Positions 27,087 through 36,680 of a stretch of DNA of 64,000 nucleotides are shown piece by piece. The notes under the pieces were generated by a model that was not told the DNA's origin, did no database searches, and was given only the letters and a program-made list of their open reading frames with translations. Positions within the stretch are counted from its first letter, which is position 1, and every line of letters begins with the position of its first letter. Position numbers and translations under genes: made by a program. The DNA comes from CBDCWA01 sp965223255 (GTDB taxonomy: Bacteria; Pseudomonadota; Alphaproteobacteria; Rhizobiales; Hyphomicrobiaceae), in contig CBDCWA010000003.1 in NCBI GenBank assembly GCA_965223255.1, positions 124,001 through 188,000 of the forward strand, given 5' to 3'.

Positions 27087-27791
27087 TCAGAACCTATAAT
27101 TCATGCCGACCCGAAAAATACTCAGGTCATCGACGCTTACGACGGTCCCCCCGCTCCCCGGGATATCAACCGTTTCGAAGTCAACGAAGAGGTATTCGCC
27201 CTTCAACGTCATGCGCGGAGAAATCCGCATTTCGATGCCCGCGCCAACGGCCGCTCCAGCCGTCGTTTCGTTGACAGATGCCCCGCCAACGGTCGCCGCA
27301 TCGATATCGGCAACGGCGATGCCGGCAGTAATATAAGGCATGATGCCGTTGAAGTCGTAGCCGAGCCGTCCGCGGATCGTCCAAAGCCAGTCGATCGCCG
27401 TCGCACAGCACCCATTGGCCGTCACGCCCTCGATATCGCTCAGCGAAACATCTGTTTCAATCCCGACAACGACATTGGGTCTGTAATTCCAGTTGTAGCC
27501 GAGTGTGGCCCCGAACAAGTAGCCATCGATATCAAAATCACCACTCGAGTTGCCATTGGCAAAATCGTTGCGAGAAGTCCCGTAGCCGCCACCGATGTGC
27601 ACACCCGCGTAGCCACCATGCCACGAGCCCGGTGCGCCACCCCATCTGGCGCCGTTGCTCGGGCGCGCGTCTTTTATACTCCCCTTTTTGATATCGCCAT
27701 TTGCCCTGACCATATCCGGTGTTGCCACGACGGCGAAGGCCATTGCTAAAACTACACCAATCGCACCTAATCTCGTTAAGCCCCGTATCAT
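27087..27791 (-). CDS. Omp25/31-like outer-membrane beta-barrel protein
   Basis: This 234-residue relative of the neighbouring barrel has a signal peptide (MIRGLTRLGAIGVVLAMAFAV, cleaved about residue 30), Gly/aromatic-rich strands (GGYAGVHIGGGYG, FGATLGYNWNY) and the terminal SIFRVGMNYRF. The start at 27791 follows a GGGAAGGGG ribosome binding site; the longer frame to 27881 is not signal-like. A double Cys (GCCATAIDW) sits where the neighbour has CPGNC, so both may form a disulfide in one extracellular loop. Probably a small porin or surface antigen. Confidence 0.85.
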   Translation of the reverse strand: MIRGLTRLGAIGVVLAMAFAVVATPDMVRANGDIKKGSIKDARPSNGARWGGAPGSWHGGYAGVHIGGGYGTSRNDFANGNSSGDFDIDGYLFGATLGYNWNYRPNVVVGIETDVSLSDIEGVTANGCCATAIDWLWTIRGRLGYDFNGIMPYITAGIAVADIDAATVGGASVNETTAGAAVGAGIEMRISPRMTLKGEYLFVDFETVDIPGSGGTVVSVDDLSIFRVGMNYRF

Positions 27792-28057
27792 ACCGATGTG
27801 CCCCTTCCCATATCGATAGTTTTGCAACAAATGCAGATATCGATCAGCGTCTGATGATCCGATAGGAAACGGTGACAGCAAACCATGGTCAAAGGGAGGA
27901 GGAGTTAGGGCAATCCTGCCATTGATTGTCCAAAAAAGCGAACAGCAACAATGCGTAATATGCTAATGCTCAGACTAAGCTTGGCATTGATGTCACCGAC
28001 AGGGCGCTTATGAGTCGCATTGGCGATGGTTGCGGAGTCGACTGATTGTACCGCACG

Positions 28058-29560
28058 TCACGCATACGCATCGGGCGGGATAAATGGGCCACGCATAACC
28101 TCGATTAAGTGTGCTAAGCGTAGACAGGTCTGATCCGAAAACGCCCCGCTAATAATTTGCGCTCCCAGGGGCAGCCCTTGTTCGGTTCGCCCAATCGGCA
28201 GCGCCGTCGCCGGTAAGTAGCTGAGCGCAGGGATCCCAATCCAATAATAGTTGTCGGAGGCGGGACGCTTTGCGCCATCGACGGTTACATATTGCTCAAT
28301 CTTCGGCAGGCCGATCATGTTGGGGAATGCCGCCGTGGTTGTGGTCGGACAAAGCAAGGCATCATAGGTTTCAAAGAATGTGCGCCAGCCCTCTCGAACA
28401 AGAGCGCGGCGGTCATTGGCCTGTAGCCAGGCATGATGGGATTGGGCTAGTCCCTTGTGCATCAGTGCATCATAACGCGTATCGGCCGCTTCGAATGTTG
28501 CTGCACGCGTCACCACGTCGCCATGTTCTGCAGTGCTCAAGCGGCCTGAGGTCGCGCCACGCAACAGGGAAATAAAGAGCTGGAATGCGGCTTCGCCCGA
28601 GATCGGCAGCTCCGGGTGCAGGTCGACGATCGCACCGCCTGCTTCAAGGTCTTGCGCCAGCCCGGTTAGGGCATCGCGGAGGGTGGCGTCGACCGGGAAA
28701 TCAGGATCGTCGGTTACAAGCGCAATGCGCCAGCCCTCGAGCGATTCGCGGTCTTCGTGGTGAAACTGCGCCTGCCATCCAGCCTTCAGTGGGCGCTCAG
28801 GTCCCCTCAACACATCAAACGCCAACATCAGGTCTGCTGCCGATCGCGCCAAGGGTCCCGCAACGAGGATATCGATCGGCCCTGCAATCTCCAGCATGCC
28901 GTGGCCTTGCATCGGAATGACACCAAAAGTCGGCTTGTGGCCATAGATGCCGCAAAAGGCCGCCGGCACGCGAATGGAGCCGGCAATATCGCTGCCGAGT
29001 TCCAACGCGCTGAGACCGGCGGCAAGTGCGGCCGCCGAACCACCTGATGAACCACCCGGTGTGTGTTCGAAGTTCCATGGATTTTTCGTGACGCCATAAA
29101 CATCGTTGAAGCTATGCCAATCCGCCAGATCTTTGGGGACGTTGGTCTTTCCGAGCACGATGGCGCCCGCCTGGCGCAGGCGCTGCACTGTCACGGCATC
29201 GCACGCTGCCATATGGTCACGCCGCGAGACATGGCCGAAGGTCGACGGAAGGCCTGCAAAGTCGAACGAGTCTTTGATTGTCATCGGCACGCCGTGCAAG
29301 GGGCCTAGGGATTTGCCCTGTGCGATCATTTGATCGGCGCGCCGAGCCTCCTCCCGCGCCGCCGCGAAGCGCTCAACGACCACAGCATTGAGGGCATCGT
29401 TATAAGCTTCTATGCGCTTGATGTGCGCGTCCGTGATCTCACGCGCACTGACCCGCCCTGCTGCGATGTCCTTTGCGATCCGTCCAGCACTCAAGAAAGC
29501 CGTCATGCCGATACTGTCTTTATCTGTTGCGGTTGCGGTCTTCGAAGGGCCTGCGGCCAT
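28058..29560 (-). CDS. amidase-signature family enzyme
   Basis: The 500-residue protein has the amidase-signature Lys-Ser-Ser set: Lys in TIKDSF, the cis-Ser in PGGSSGGSAAAL and the nucleophile in GSDIAGSIRVPAA. It hydrolyses a carboxamide (or ester) to acid and ammonia in the cytoplasm. ATG 29560 was chosen because it overlaps the stop of the upstream epimerase as TAATG, a coupling signal; the longer frame to 29653 lies inside that gene. The substrate is unknown, but with the oxygenase/SDR cluster on the other side it could supply or remove an amide group. Confidence 0.88.
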   Translation of the reverse strand: MAAGPSKTATATDKDSIGMTAFLSAGRIAKDIAAGRVSAREITDAHIKRIEAYNDALNAVVVERFAAAREEARRADQMIAQGKSLGPLHGVPMTIKDSFDFAGLPSTFGHVSRRDHMAACDAVTVQRLRQAGAIVLGKTNVPKDLADWHSFNDVYGVTKNPWNFEHTPGGSSGGSAAALAAGLSALELGSDIAGSIRVPAAFCGIYGHKPTFGVIPMQGHGMLEIAGPIDILVAGPLARSAADLMLAFDVLRGPERPLKAGWQAQFHHEDRESLEGWRIALVTDDPDFPVDATLRDALTGLAQDLEAGGAIVDLHPELPISGEAAFQLFISLLRGATSGRLSTAEHGDVVTRAATFEAADTRYDALMHKGLAQSHHAWLQANDRRALVREGWRTFFETYDALLCPTTTTAAFPNMIGLPKIEQYVTVDGAKRPASDNYYWIGIPALSYLPATALPIGRTEQGLPLGAQIISGAFSDQTCLRLAHLIEVMRGPFIPPDAYA

Positions 29561-30522
29561 TAGGCAATAAATTGCAGACCTTCGGCGTTGGCCCGTTCGA
29601 CCTCCTCGCGGTAGGCCTTGAACGCATCGACCAGTGTGAACTTGGCCTGCCAACCGAGCACCTGACGCGCGCGCTCGATATCCATCGGGCTCGATTTCAT
29701 TTCCGGCGGCGCGCCTGGCTCTAGGTCATAGTCGGCGCCCGGCAGCGCCTCTTTGACGGCACTGACCAGATCGTCAAATTTGACCAGATTACCATCGGCA
29801 ATATTGATGATGTTTTCACCGGGCATGGCAATCGTTGCCGCCTTGTCGATCGCCTCACCAACATCCTTTTCATAGATGTATTCGCTATCGATGGTATCCG
29901 GCATTCGCAACTGCGCTTTTTGGCCGCTAAAGTGCGAGCGGACCAGCGCATTGATCTTTTGCCCGCCGCCGGAGCCTGCCCAGAAGTGCCCAAACCCGAA
30001 GACATTGGCAAGCCTGAGTATCATCACCTCAAAATCAAAGGCCTTTGAGTAGTATTCGAGCAGCAGTTCCTTCTCGACTTTTTGATTGCCATAGGCCGTG
30101 CCGGGGCCGCGGTAGAACGTTTCTTTCATGGGGCCGCTGCTCGGCCGGCGCGTATCGTAAACTCCCATCGTTGACATGTGGACAAGCCGCTTGATGCCGG
30201 TCAGTCGCGCCGCCTCGGCAGCATTGCGTGTACCGATGACATTGATATCGAACGACATCGATATGTTGCGTTGCGCTTTCGATCCAATTACGCCGGCGGT
30301 ATGCACGATCGTATCAACATCATGCTGACGAATAGCGTCGACAATTTCCGCCAGGTTACGCACATCTCCCGGCATCAGACTATAGCCGTCCGCACCAAGT
30401 TTGAACTTCAGGAAAACGCCCCGCGGCGCTGGATCGAGGAACACCACTTTTTCGCCGCGCGCAATTGCACATCGCGCGAAATTAACGCCGACAAGCCCGG
30501 CACCTGTCACCAATGTTGTCAT
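29560..30522 (-). CDS. NAD-dependent epimerase/dehydratase (extended SDR)
   Basis: The 320-residue protein has the extended-SDR NAD motif TGAGLVGVNFA near the N-terminus, MSTMGVYD (catalytic Ser/Thr region) and YGNQK (YxxxK) at about residue 139. Such proteins act on nucleotide sugars or related keto substrates. It is the first gene of a pair coupled by TAATG to the amidase, divergent from a TctC-type binding-protein gene 301 bp away. The ATG has a weak GGGAG site. The substrate is unknown. Confidence 0.85.
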   Translation of the reverse strand: MTTLVTGAGLVGVNFARCAIARGEKVVFLDPAPRGVFLKFKLGADGYSLMPGDVRNLAEIVDAIRQHDVDTIVHTAGVIGSKAQRNISMSFDINVIGTRNAAEAARLTGIKRLVHMSTMGVYDTRRPSSGPMKETFYRGPGTAYGNQKVEKELLLEYYSKAFDFEVMILRLANVFGFGHFWAGSGGGQKINALVRSHFSGQKAQLRMPDTIDSEYIYEKDVGEAIDKAATIAMPGENIINIADGNLVKFDDLVSAVKEALPGADYDLEPGAPPEMKSSPMDIERARQVLGWQAKFTLVDAFKAYREEVERANAEGLQFIA

Positions 30523-30823
30523 ATCTACTCCCTTCCGCTCTATAGAATTGGTTGGTTAATCCCATTCGGGTCCAGCCATCTGATCAATGTTACAGGTCTG
30601 AGGGTGCCCGTCCAGCAACCGAATGCCGGACACGCGGCAAGCGGTGCGGACGCCGGCTGCCGCAACCCGTGCCAGCCAAGGTTTTAGGCGCAATTCGGCC
30701 AATGTGCCCCGGAAAACCTGTTTCGGGCCGCGCTGCAATAATGCTTGCATTGCCGCGTCATCGGTTTGATAATTCGCGCCTGAATTGCGCGAGAAATTCA
30801 GCGAGAAAAAGGGAGTAATCGCC
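30523..30823. other. 301-bp divergent spacer
   Basis: It separates the epimerase-amidase operon (minus) from the TctC-SBP-dioxygenase-SDR operon (plus), so it should hold promoters for both. I cannot assign an operator. Frames through it look non-coding. Confidence 0.4.
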
Positions 30824-32104
30824 ATGAAAGTCGCGAAGTTAGCGGGATGGACGACCGCCACATTAATCGCCTCTTGTGGAACACTAGTCGCACAAGACGG
30901 TGTCGCAAAGTTTTACAAGGGCAAGGAGATGAGAGTGCTTGTCGGCTCATCCGCCGGCGGTGGTTATGATGCGTACGCGCGCGTCGTTGCCAAACACCTG
31001 GGCCGTTTCCTGCCGGGTAACCCAAGTCTGACCGTGCAGAATATGCCGGGTGCTGGTGGTCTACGTGCCGCAAATTATCTCTACAACGTGGCCAAGAAAG
31101 ATGGCTCAGTCATTGCCCACCTGCAGCGTACCGCTCCGGCTCACCAGATCATGGGTCGCCCTGGCGCCAAGTATGATCCGAAGAAGTTCAATTGGCTCGG
31201 CTCATTGAATAGTGAAGTGACGATTTGCGTCGCGCGCAAAGATGCCAAGGTTCAAAACGCCAAAGATCTGTTCAATAAGCAATTGATCGTTGGTGGCGCC
31301 GGTCTTGCGACCGATAGTGAAACGGTGCCGACGATTTTGAGCAACATCCTTGGCATGCGGTTCAAGATCATTTCCGGTTATCCAGGCTCAACGCAGACGG
31401 CCTTTGCGATCGACAAGAATGAAATCGAAGGTATATGCGGCTCGTATTCTTCGCTGACGTCGGCGCAAAAGCGCTGGTTCAAGAAGGGTGCTGAAAAGGT
31501 CAACATTCTTGTTCAGATTTCGACCAAGAAGCACCCGAAGATTCCCAATGTACCGTTGGCGGTCGACCTGGTGAAATCGGACGAAGATCGCAAGATCATG
31601 GAACTCAACGATGCCCGCCTCGAGATGGGCCGCCCGTTCGTTGCGCCACCGAATGTACCGAAGGAGCGCGTAGCGGCTCTGCGGAAGGCATTTTGGGACA
31701 TGGCTAACGACAAGAAGTTCGCCGACTCCATCTTGCGCCTCGGCCGCGAGCTAAATCCAGTCAGAGGCAAGGATGTCCAGGGGCTGGTCAACCGTATCGC
31801 CAGTATCGATAAGTCGCTTGTCGCGAAACTGAAGCAGGCTCTGGTCTACAAGGGCCCCAAAGCCAAGGTCGTCATCAAGCTGCAGACGTTCGTCGGCAAG
31901 GTCACAAAGCTGAAGAACGGCAATCGCCGCGTCTCCATTACGACCAAGGGCGGCAAGGCGATCAAGGCCAAAGTCTCTGGTTCACGCACCAAAATCACCG
32001 TTGCCGGCAAGAAGGTCAAGCGCAAGGCGATCAAGATGGGCATGACCTGCACCATCAAGTCACCGGGCACTGGCACCGAAGCCAAGACCATCGACTGTAA
32101 GTAA
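30824..32104 (+). CDS. TctC/BUG-type solute-binding protein with C-terminal appendage (copy 1)
   Basis: The 426-residue protein starts MKVAKLAGW with a signal peptide (cleaved about residue 24), chosen over a longer frame because of a GGGAG site before ATG 30824. Residues about 25-343 are a tripartite tricarboxylate transporter (TTT) periplasmic binding protein: AGGGYDAYARVVAKHL and NMPGAGGLRAANYL. Typical members are about 320 residues. Residues 344-426 are an extra basic domain with SGSRTKITVAGKK, MGMTC and the final IDCK, also found on the proteins at 36681 and 41134. The two Cys may form a disulfide. No TctA/TctB genes are adjacent. It heads a plus-strand operon with an SBP-fold gene, a dioxygenase and two SDRs. 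Confidence 0.88.
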   Translation: MKVAKLAGWTTATLIASCGTLVAQDGVAKFYKGKEMRVLVGSSAGGGYDAYARVVAKHLGRFLPGNPSLTVQNMPGAGGLRAANYLYNVAKKDGSVIAHLQRTAPAHQIMGRPGAKYDPKKFNWLGSLNSEVTICVARKDAKVQNAKDLFNKQLIVGGAGLATDSETVPTILSNILGMRFKIISGYPGSTQTAFAIDKNEIEGICGSYSSLTSAQKRWFKKGAEKVNILVQISTKKHPKIPNVPLAVDLVKSDEDRKIMELNDARLEMGRPFVAPPNVPKERVAALRKAFWDMANDKKFADSILRLGRELNPVRGKDVQGLVNRIASIDKSLVAKLKQALVYKGPKAKVVIKLQTFVGKVTKLKNGNRRVSITTKGGKAIKAKVSGSRTKITVAGKKVKRKAIKMGMTCTIKSPGTGTEAKTIDCK

Positions 32105-32124
32105 CAGATCAGGATTCGACAGGC

Positions 32125-32152
32125 GCCGGTTGGTACAGACCGGCACCGTTTT
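32125..32152 (+). terminator. weak hairpin with T run after TctC copy 1
   Basis: GCCGGT at 32125-32130 pairs with ACCGGC at 32139-32144, followed by ACCGTTTTG. The stem is only 6 bp and the T run short, so it may only attenuate transcription into the next gene. Confidence 0.35.
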
Positions 32153-32272
32153 GGGCGCTGATGCCACGAATGAGCGGCCTGCCGGCATCGGCGGGCCGCA
32201 ATTTGTATCTGGCGCCGGGATTTCCTAATCTGCCCCTGCAATCAACATCATTGATAAGAGGGTTTGACGACC

Positions 32273-33196
32273 ATGTCCTCAAGCGCATTGACACCATTCA
32301 ATATTGGCCAGGGGTCTCCGGCCAACACATTTCTCGCGGTATGGGTGGCAGCGGACGCCGGTTTGTTCGAAGCACATGGTCTCAGGATGGGTATTGTACC
32401 CATGGTGGGCGGCAAGCAATCAGCAGACTATTTTGCCGGCGGCCGAATCAATCTCATGCATATCGGTATGTCATCGGTCGTGCGCGCCAATGCCGGCGGC
32501 AGCGATTTGGTGACCATCGGCTCCCTCAGCAATGTGGTGCGAGGTGATATGTTCGCGACGCCTGGCGTTACGTCGGGCGAACAATTGAAGGGCGGCATCG
32601 TTGGCATCAGCAGCGAAGGCTCTGAGACTGATACCACCACCACCCTTGCGTTGCGCCAGATCGGATTGGCGCGCAGCGATGTCACCATGAAAGAGGTTGG
32701 AAATGATCGCCTGAGCCCGTTGCGCCGCGGCGAAATCACGGCGACCACGCTTGGTGAACCTGAACGCAGCCAGGCGGTAAGTGAGGGCTTGGTACGTTTA
32801 GTGGATCTATTTGAGGCTCAGATCCCGTGGGTCTATAGCGGTCTTGTAACATCCAGGAGTTACTTGGCAGCCAATCGGGCCTATGTGACGGCGGCAATGA
32901 CCGCGGTCATTGAAGGCAACGAATTGGCGCTCAATGATGCAGACCGCGCAAAGCGTGTCCTGGCGCGGGAACTCGACATCACGGATGATAAGATTCTTGA
33001 ACTCAGTTATGCGAACTTCAAGACGGCCACGCCGGCGTTCGCCGAAGCCTCGCGAGCCGGCGCCGAGAACATTTTATCAGTGATCGAGATCCCTGGCATC
33101 AGCAAGTCGGTGGACGATTATCTAGACAATAGTATTCTCGATGAATTGCGGGCCAACGGGACACTGGATGCTATTCATTCCAAATATGCATCTTGA
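32273..33196 (+). CDS. SBP-fold (NMT1/SsuA-like) protein without signal peptide
   Basis: The 307-residue product has the periplasmic-binding-protein fold of the NMT1/SsuA group: VWVAADAGLFEAHGL (about residue 27) and GITGxx-type strands (GGIVGISSEGSETDT). It lacks any signal peptide or lipobox: the N-terminus is MSSSALTPFNIGQG. The start ATG 32273 has AGAGGG 10 bases upstream; the TTG three codons earlier is too close. Leaderless members of this fold include enzymes such as 4,5-dihydroxyphthalate decarboxylase and yeast Thi5. It lies between TctC copy 1 and a TauD dioxygenase, so an enzymatic or cytosolic sensing role in the same pathway is plausible. Confidence 0.7.
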   Translation: MSSSALTPFNIGQGSPANTFLAVWVAADAGLFEAHGLRMGIVPMVGGKQSADYFAGGRINLMHIGMSSVVRANAGGSDLVTIGSLSNVVRGDMFATPGVTSGEQLKGGIVGISSEGSETDTTTTLALRQIGLARSDVTMKEVGNDRLSPLRRGEITATTLGEPERSQAVSEGLVRLVDLFEAQIPWVYSGLVTSRSYLAANRAYVTAAMTAVIEGNELALNDADRAKRVLARELDITDDKILELSYANFKTATPAFAEASRAGAENILSVIEIPGISKSVDDYLDNSILDELRANGTLDAIHSKYAS

Positions 33197-33250
33197 TCGG
33201 CGCGAAGTTGCGTCCCGATGCATTGATTGGAGGTCGTCAAGGATAAGCCA

Positions 33251-34129
33251 ATGACCAACACAGCCGAGCAAATCGTTGTCGAACCGGTTTCAGCGGCCTT
33301 GGGCGCCCGCGTCACCGGCATCGACCTGGCACGACCTTTAGACGAAGCATGCTTTAAAGTTATTCATCAAGCCTGGCTTGACTATCAGGTGCTGGTGTTC
33401 CCCGACCAGCACTTTTCGGAAGCAGACCAAATCAGATTCACCGAAATGTTCGGCGAGCCAGGTGGCCGCAATCGCAAGATTGAGGTTGTCGAGAAGAACC
33501 GGGTGTCCCATCCAGGCATCATGCTGATCTCCAATATTCGTGAAGACGGCAAACCGATCGGATCATTACCGGACGGCGAAATGATGTTCCACTCGGACGG
33601 CGCTTATTCCCAGACCCCCTTCAGATATACGCTTCTTTACGCAATTGAAGTCCCCTCTGTTGGCGGCAATACCCTGTTTGCCAATATGTACAAGGCATTC
33701 GATATGCTGCCGGCCGACCTCAAGCAGAAACTGTTCTCGCGTCGGGCAGAGAACCGCTATTACGCTGGTACAGTGCAAAAGGACAAACCGTCGGACTCTC
33801 TGACTGGCGTAACGACACACCCACTCTTTATCACCCATGAAGAGACCGGGCGTACAGCATTGTACGCCAGCCGGTTATTGACCACACATGTTGTTGACAT
33901 GCCCGAAGCCGAGAGCAAGGAGATCTTGGAGCAACTGTTCGACCACTCTGAGCAGGACAAGTTCATCTATGAGCACGTGTGGACCCCGGGTGATTTTGTC
34001 GTCTGGGACAATCGCTGTGTCAATCACGCGCGCACGGATTTTTCAGCTGGCGAAAGACGTCTCTTGCGCCGCACGACTGTGCTTGGTCAACCGCAAAATG
34101 CTGCCACATCTGACGTCGCCGCAGCCTGA
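33251..34129 (+). CDS. TauD/TfdA-family Fe(II)/2-oxoglutarate dioxygenase (copy 1)
   Basis: The 292-residue enzyme has the 2-His-1-carboxylate iron site: His114 and Asp116 in MFHSDGAY and distal His259 in CVNHART, with the 2-oxoglutarate Arg in RRLLRRTTV (about 273). It couples decarboxylation of 2-oxoglutarate to hydroxylation of a substrate, often releasing sulfite (taurine) or glyoxylate (2,4-D type ethers). ATG 33251 has an AAGGA site; the TTG at 33227 is dispensable. It is followed 10 bp later by an SDR. The true substrate is unknown. Confidence 0.92.
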   Translation: MTNTAEQIVVEPVSAALGARVTGIDLARPLDEACFKVIHQAWLDYQVLVFPDQHFSEADQIRFTEMFGEPGGRNRKIEVVEKNRVSHPGIMLISNIREDGKPIGSLPDGEMMFHSDGAYSQTPFRYTLLYAIEVPSVGGNTLFANMYKAFDMLPADLKQKLFSRRAENRYYAGTVQKDKPSDSLTGVTTHPLFITHEETGRTALYASRLLTTHVVDMPEAESKEILEQLFDHSEQDKFIYEHVWTPGDFVVWDNRCVNHARTDFSAGERRLLRRTTVLGQPQNAATSDVAAA

Positions 34130-34139
34130 GGAGTAAGAG

Positions 34140-34994
34140 ATGTTACCGCCGCCAGACGAACACACACCACCGAGGAATCGTTTGCCCGGCAAAGTGGCAA
34201 TCGTCGCTGGTGCCGGCTCAGTCGGCACAGGATGGGGTAACGGTAAAGCCGCCGCATTTGTCTACGGCAAGGAAGGCGCAAAGGTCTTGTGCGTCGACAT
34301 GAGCTTGGACGCCGCAGCAGAAACCGTTGAGCTGATAAAAGCGGCAGGTGGCGAGGCTTCAGCCTATGCCGGCGACATGCGCGATGAGGCCGTCGTACAA
34401 TCGATGGTCGATACCTGTGTTGAACGCTATGGCCGGCTTGATATCCTACACAATAATATCGGTCTGCAGGGCACTGGCCGAAGTCTGGACTCGATAACGG
34501 TCGATGATTGGAACTTTGTATTTGGCACGAACTTGACGACAACAATGCTCACCTGCCGAGCCGCTGTTCCCGTCATGATCAAGCAAAAGTTTGGGACGAT
34601 CGTGAATATCGCATCAATCGGCGCCATTCGGCATTTGAATGTGCCGATGGCGGTCTATGCGGCAACCAAGGGGGCGATGGTGGAATTCACGCGAAATATT
34701 GCCATACAGCATGCCGGCGATGGTATTCGCGCCAACTGCGTCTTGCCCGGTTATATCGATACACCCTTTATCCTGCGCATTGTTGATGGCAAGCCCAACT
34801 ACCAGCACAAGGGATATGATACCGCCGATGCCTATCGCGCAGCGCGTGACGCGGTGGTTCCGACCGGTCGGATGGGGACCGGTTTCGATGTCGCATACGC
34901 CGCCTTATTTTTGGCCTCTGATGAGGCAAGCTATGTAACGGGTACAACGCTCGTGACGGACGGCGGCGTCACATCGACCTGCCCCGGCACATAG
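34140..34994 (+). CDS. short-chain dehydrogenase/reductase (copy 1)
   Basis: The 284-residue classical SDR has a variant NAD motif (VAGAGSVGTGWGNG), NNIGLQG in place of NNAG, the catalytic Ser in NIASIGAI and YAATK (YxxxK). ATG 34140 follows GAGGAG, 10 bp after the dioxygenase stop, so it is coupled. It probably oxidises the alcohol made by the oxygenase or reduces a keto acid in the same pathway; cofactor and substrate are not fixed by motif. Confidence 0.9.
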   Translation: MLPPPDEHTPPRNRLPGKVAIVAGAGSVGTGWGNGKAAAFVYGKEGAKVLCVDMSLDAAAETVELIKAAGGEASAYAGDMRDEAVVQSMVDTCVERYGRLDILHNNIGLQGTGRSLDSITVDDWNFVFGTNLTTTMLTCRAAVPVMIKQKFGTIVNIASIGAIRHLNVPMAVYAATKGAMVEFTRNIAIQHAGDGIRANCVLPGYIDTPFILRIVDGKPNYQHKGYDTADAYRAARDAVVPTGRMGTGFDVAYAALFLASDEASYVTGTTLVTDGGVTSTCPGT

Positions 34995-35031
34995 CACCGA
35001 GAGTCCGTAATTCGATCGGAGTTGAAAACAA

Positions 35032-35793
35032 ATGGGACGCCTTGAAGGACGAGTAGCAATTGTTACAGGAGGTGCGCAGGGCATCGGTGCCGCTTATTGC
35101 AAGCGGTTTGCCGAAGAGGGCGCGCATGTTGTGGTAAGCGATGTCGTTGACGGTTCTGCCGTCGTTGGCGCCATCGAACAAGCCGGCGGCAAAGCAATTT
35201 TTGTCGCGGCCGACGTCTCTAAAGAACCGGACACCAAGGCGTTGGTCGCCAAGACCATTGAGACCTTCGGCAGGCTCGATATTTTGATGGCCAATGCTGG
35301 GCTCTACACCCATCTGGATCGCAAGAAAGCAACCGAGATCACCGTCGAGGAATGGGATCGCGTGCATGACGTCAACGTCAAGGGCGTTTGGTTGTCGGCC
35401 AAGGCAGCCATTCCCGAGATGCAAAAGCAAGGCTACGGCAAAATCATAAACATCGCGTCCACGGTATCCTATAAGGGGGCCCCGTCCATAACCCACTATG
35501 GCGCATCGAAGGCCGCCGTGTTGGGCATCACCATGTCGATGGCAACGGAATTCGGCGACGACGGCATCAGAATCAACGCAATAGCGCCTGGTCCGACAGA
35601 GACCGAAACCGGCCGCGCCATCGAGACCGATGCCGACCGCGCCCGCCGCACCAAGAGCGCCAACAACCGAGCAATCAAACGCGTTGGCCAGCCTGAGGAT
35701 CTTGTCGGCCTTGCGGTTTTCCTGGCCTCTGCTGAAAGCGATTACATGACCGGTCAGACCATAGTTGTTGATGGTGGCGGCTTGATGCGCTGA
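35032..35793 (+). CDS. short-chain dehydrogenase/reductase (copy 2)
   Basis: The 253-residue SDR has the canonical TGGAQGIGAAY, NAGLYTH, the catalytic Ser in NIASTVSY and YGASK (YxxxK). It resembles FabG-type and aldehyde or sugar alcohol dehydrogenases. It follows SDR copy 1 by 37 bp on the same strand, and likely forms the end of the operon that begins at the TctC-type gene. Confidence 0.92.
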   Translation: MGRLEGRVAIVTGGAQGIGAAYCKRFAEEGAHVVVSDVVDGSAVVGAIEQAGGKAIFVAADVSKEPDTKALVAKTIETFGRLDILMANAGLYTHLDRKKATEITVEEWDRVHDVNVKGVWLSAKAAIPEMQKQGYGKIINIASTVSYKGAPSITHYGASKAAVLGITMSMATEFGDDGIRINAIAPGPTETETGRAIETDADRARRTKSANNRAIKRVGQPEDLVGLAVFLASAESDYMTGQTIVVDGGGLMR

Positions 35794-35885
35794 TCTGAGG
35801 ATGCATCCCTATTGCGTCGACTGCATTGCCAGGTATCTTCTTGCCAGTCCTGCAAAGTACCCGATTATCGATTGTGCGGTGCAGC

Positions 35886-36248
35886 TCAGGTCTGAGGTCG
35901 GATAAGTGGCGGCGCACCAACCAATTTGGCCGTTGGGCTGTCGGGGCCGTATTCCGCATAAATTTCGTCACAATATTTCGCGAGTCGCTTCTGCTTGCCG
36001 GATTTTCGCATGCTGTTCTTCATGAAGGATGTATAGCCGCTCACCTTGGTGGCGTAATATTTGGGTGCCGTTTTTGCGACGGCCTGAAAATATTTGATGG
36101 CTTCCGGTGACATGCGCCCATCACACATTTCCGAAGCAAATCTCAGTTTGGCCTCCGTGATCGCTAGCCTATCGTTGGCTTTGGCACGATCACTGTTGGC
36201 ACCGAGCAATACGACCGCCGCAACCGCGATACTCAATACTTTGGCCAT
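35886..36248 (-). CDS. small exported hypothetical protein
   Basis: The 120-residue protein starts MAKVLSIAVAAVVLLG with a signal peptide (cleaved about residue 24) and a GGGAG site before ATG 36248; a longer frame to 36359 is not signal-like. The mature part has two Cys (SEMCDG and AKYCDE) that may pair. It lies downstream of TctC copy 2 on the same strand but is separated by a strong terminator. No family recognised. Confidence 0.65.
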   Translation of the reverse strand: MAKVLSIAVAAVVLLGANSDRAKANDRLAITEAKLRFASEMCDGRMSPEAIKYFQAVAKTAPKYYATKVSGYTSFMKNSMRKSGKQKRLAKYCDEIYAEYGPDSPTAKLVGAPPLIRPQT

Positions 36249-36680
36249 TCTTTTCTCCCGCTGACATATCAAACAACGCAGGACAGGCTTACCGCGCGCG
36301 CCAGCCTGCGTTCTTGGCCACACCATTAAAGATGCGACAATTGTGCGGGTACGTTGCATCGATTGACAAATGCTTTGAACAACTTTTCCACAAGATCCCC
36401 AATCACGAAAATCAATCGTTGACAGAATTTAATGGTTTGATTTGACGCAATAAAAAGGAAAACCGTTGTTCTGGGTGCCGCATTGATACACAGGCTGTCC
36501 GAAACGGCGCGAGAGGCTTGTAGCCGCTGCCACCTACAACCGGCCCTGCACAAATGGTTTGTGCCCAACGTAAGATCAAGAGCCAAAGAAAAAGCGGCCA
36601 CCGGCGATGGTTGCCGATGGCCGTCCAAATTTCTGCAAGTCCACGGATCGCTTAATAGTGCGTAGCAGAGGTTGCAGGCC
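36249..36680. other. 432-bp spacer with terminator
   Basis: This gap holds the terminator of TctC copy 2 (36585-36623) and presumably a promoter for the small exported gene. I see no other gene. Confidence 0.5.
36585..36623 (-). terminator. Rho-independent terminator after TctC copy 2
   Basis: On the minus strand an 11-bp stem (CGGCCATCGGC paired with GCCGGTGGCCG, one G-T pair) with a 7-base loop is followed by CTTTTTCTTT. It lies about 60 bp past the stop of the gene and is a classic factor-independent terminator. Confidence 0.85.
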
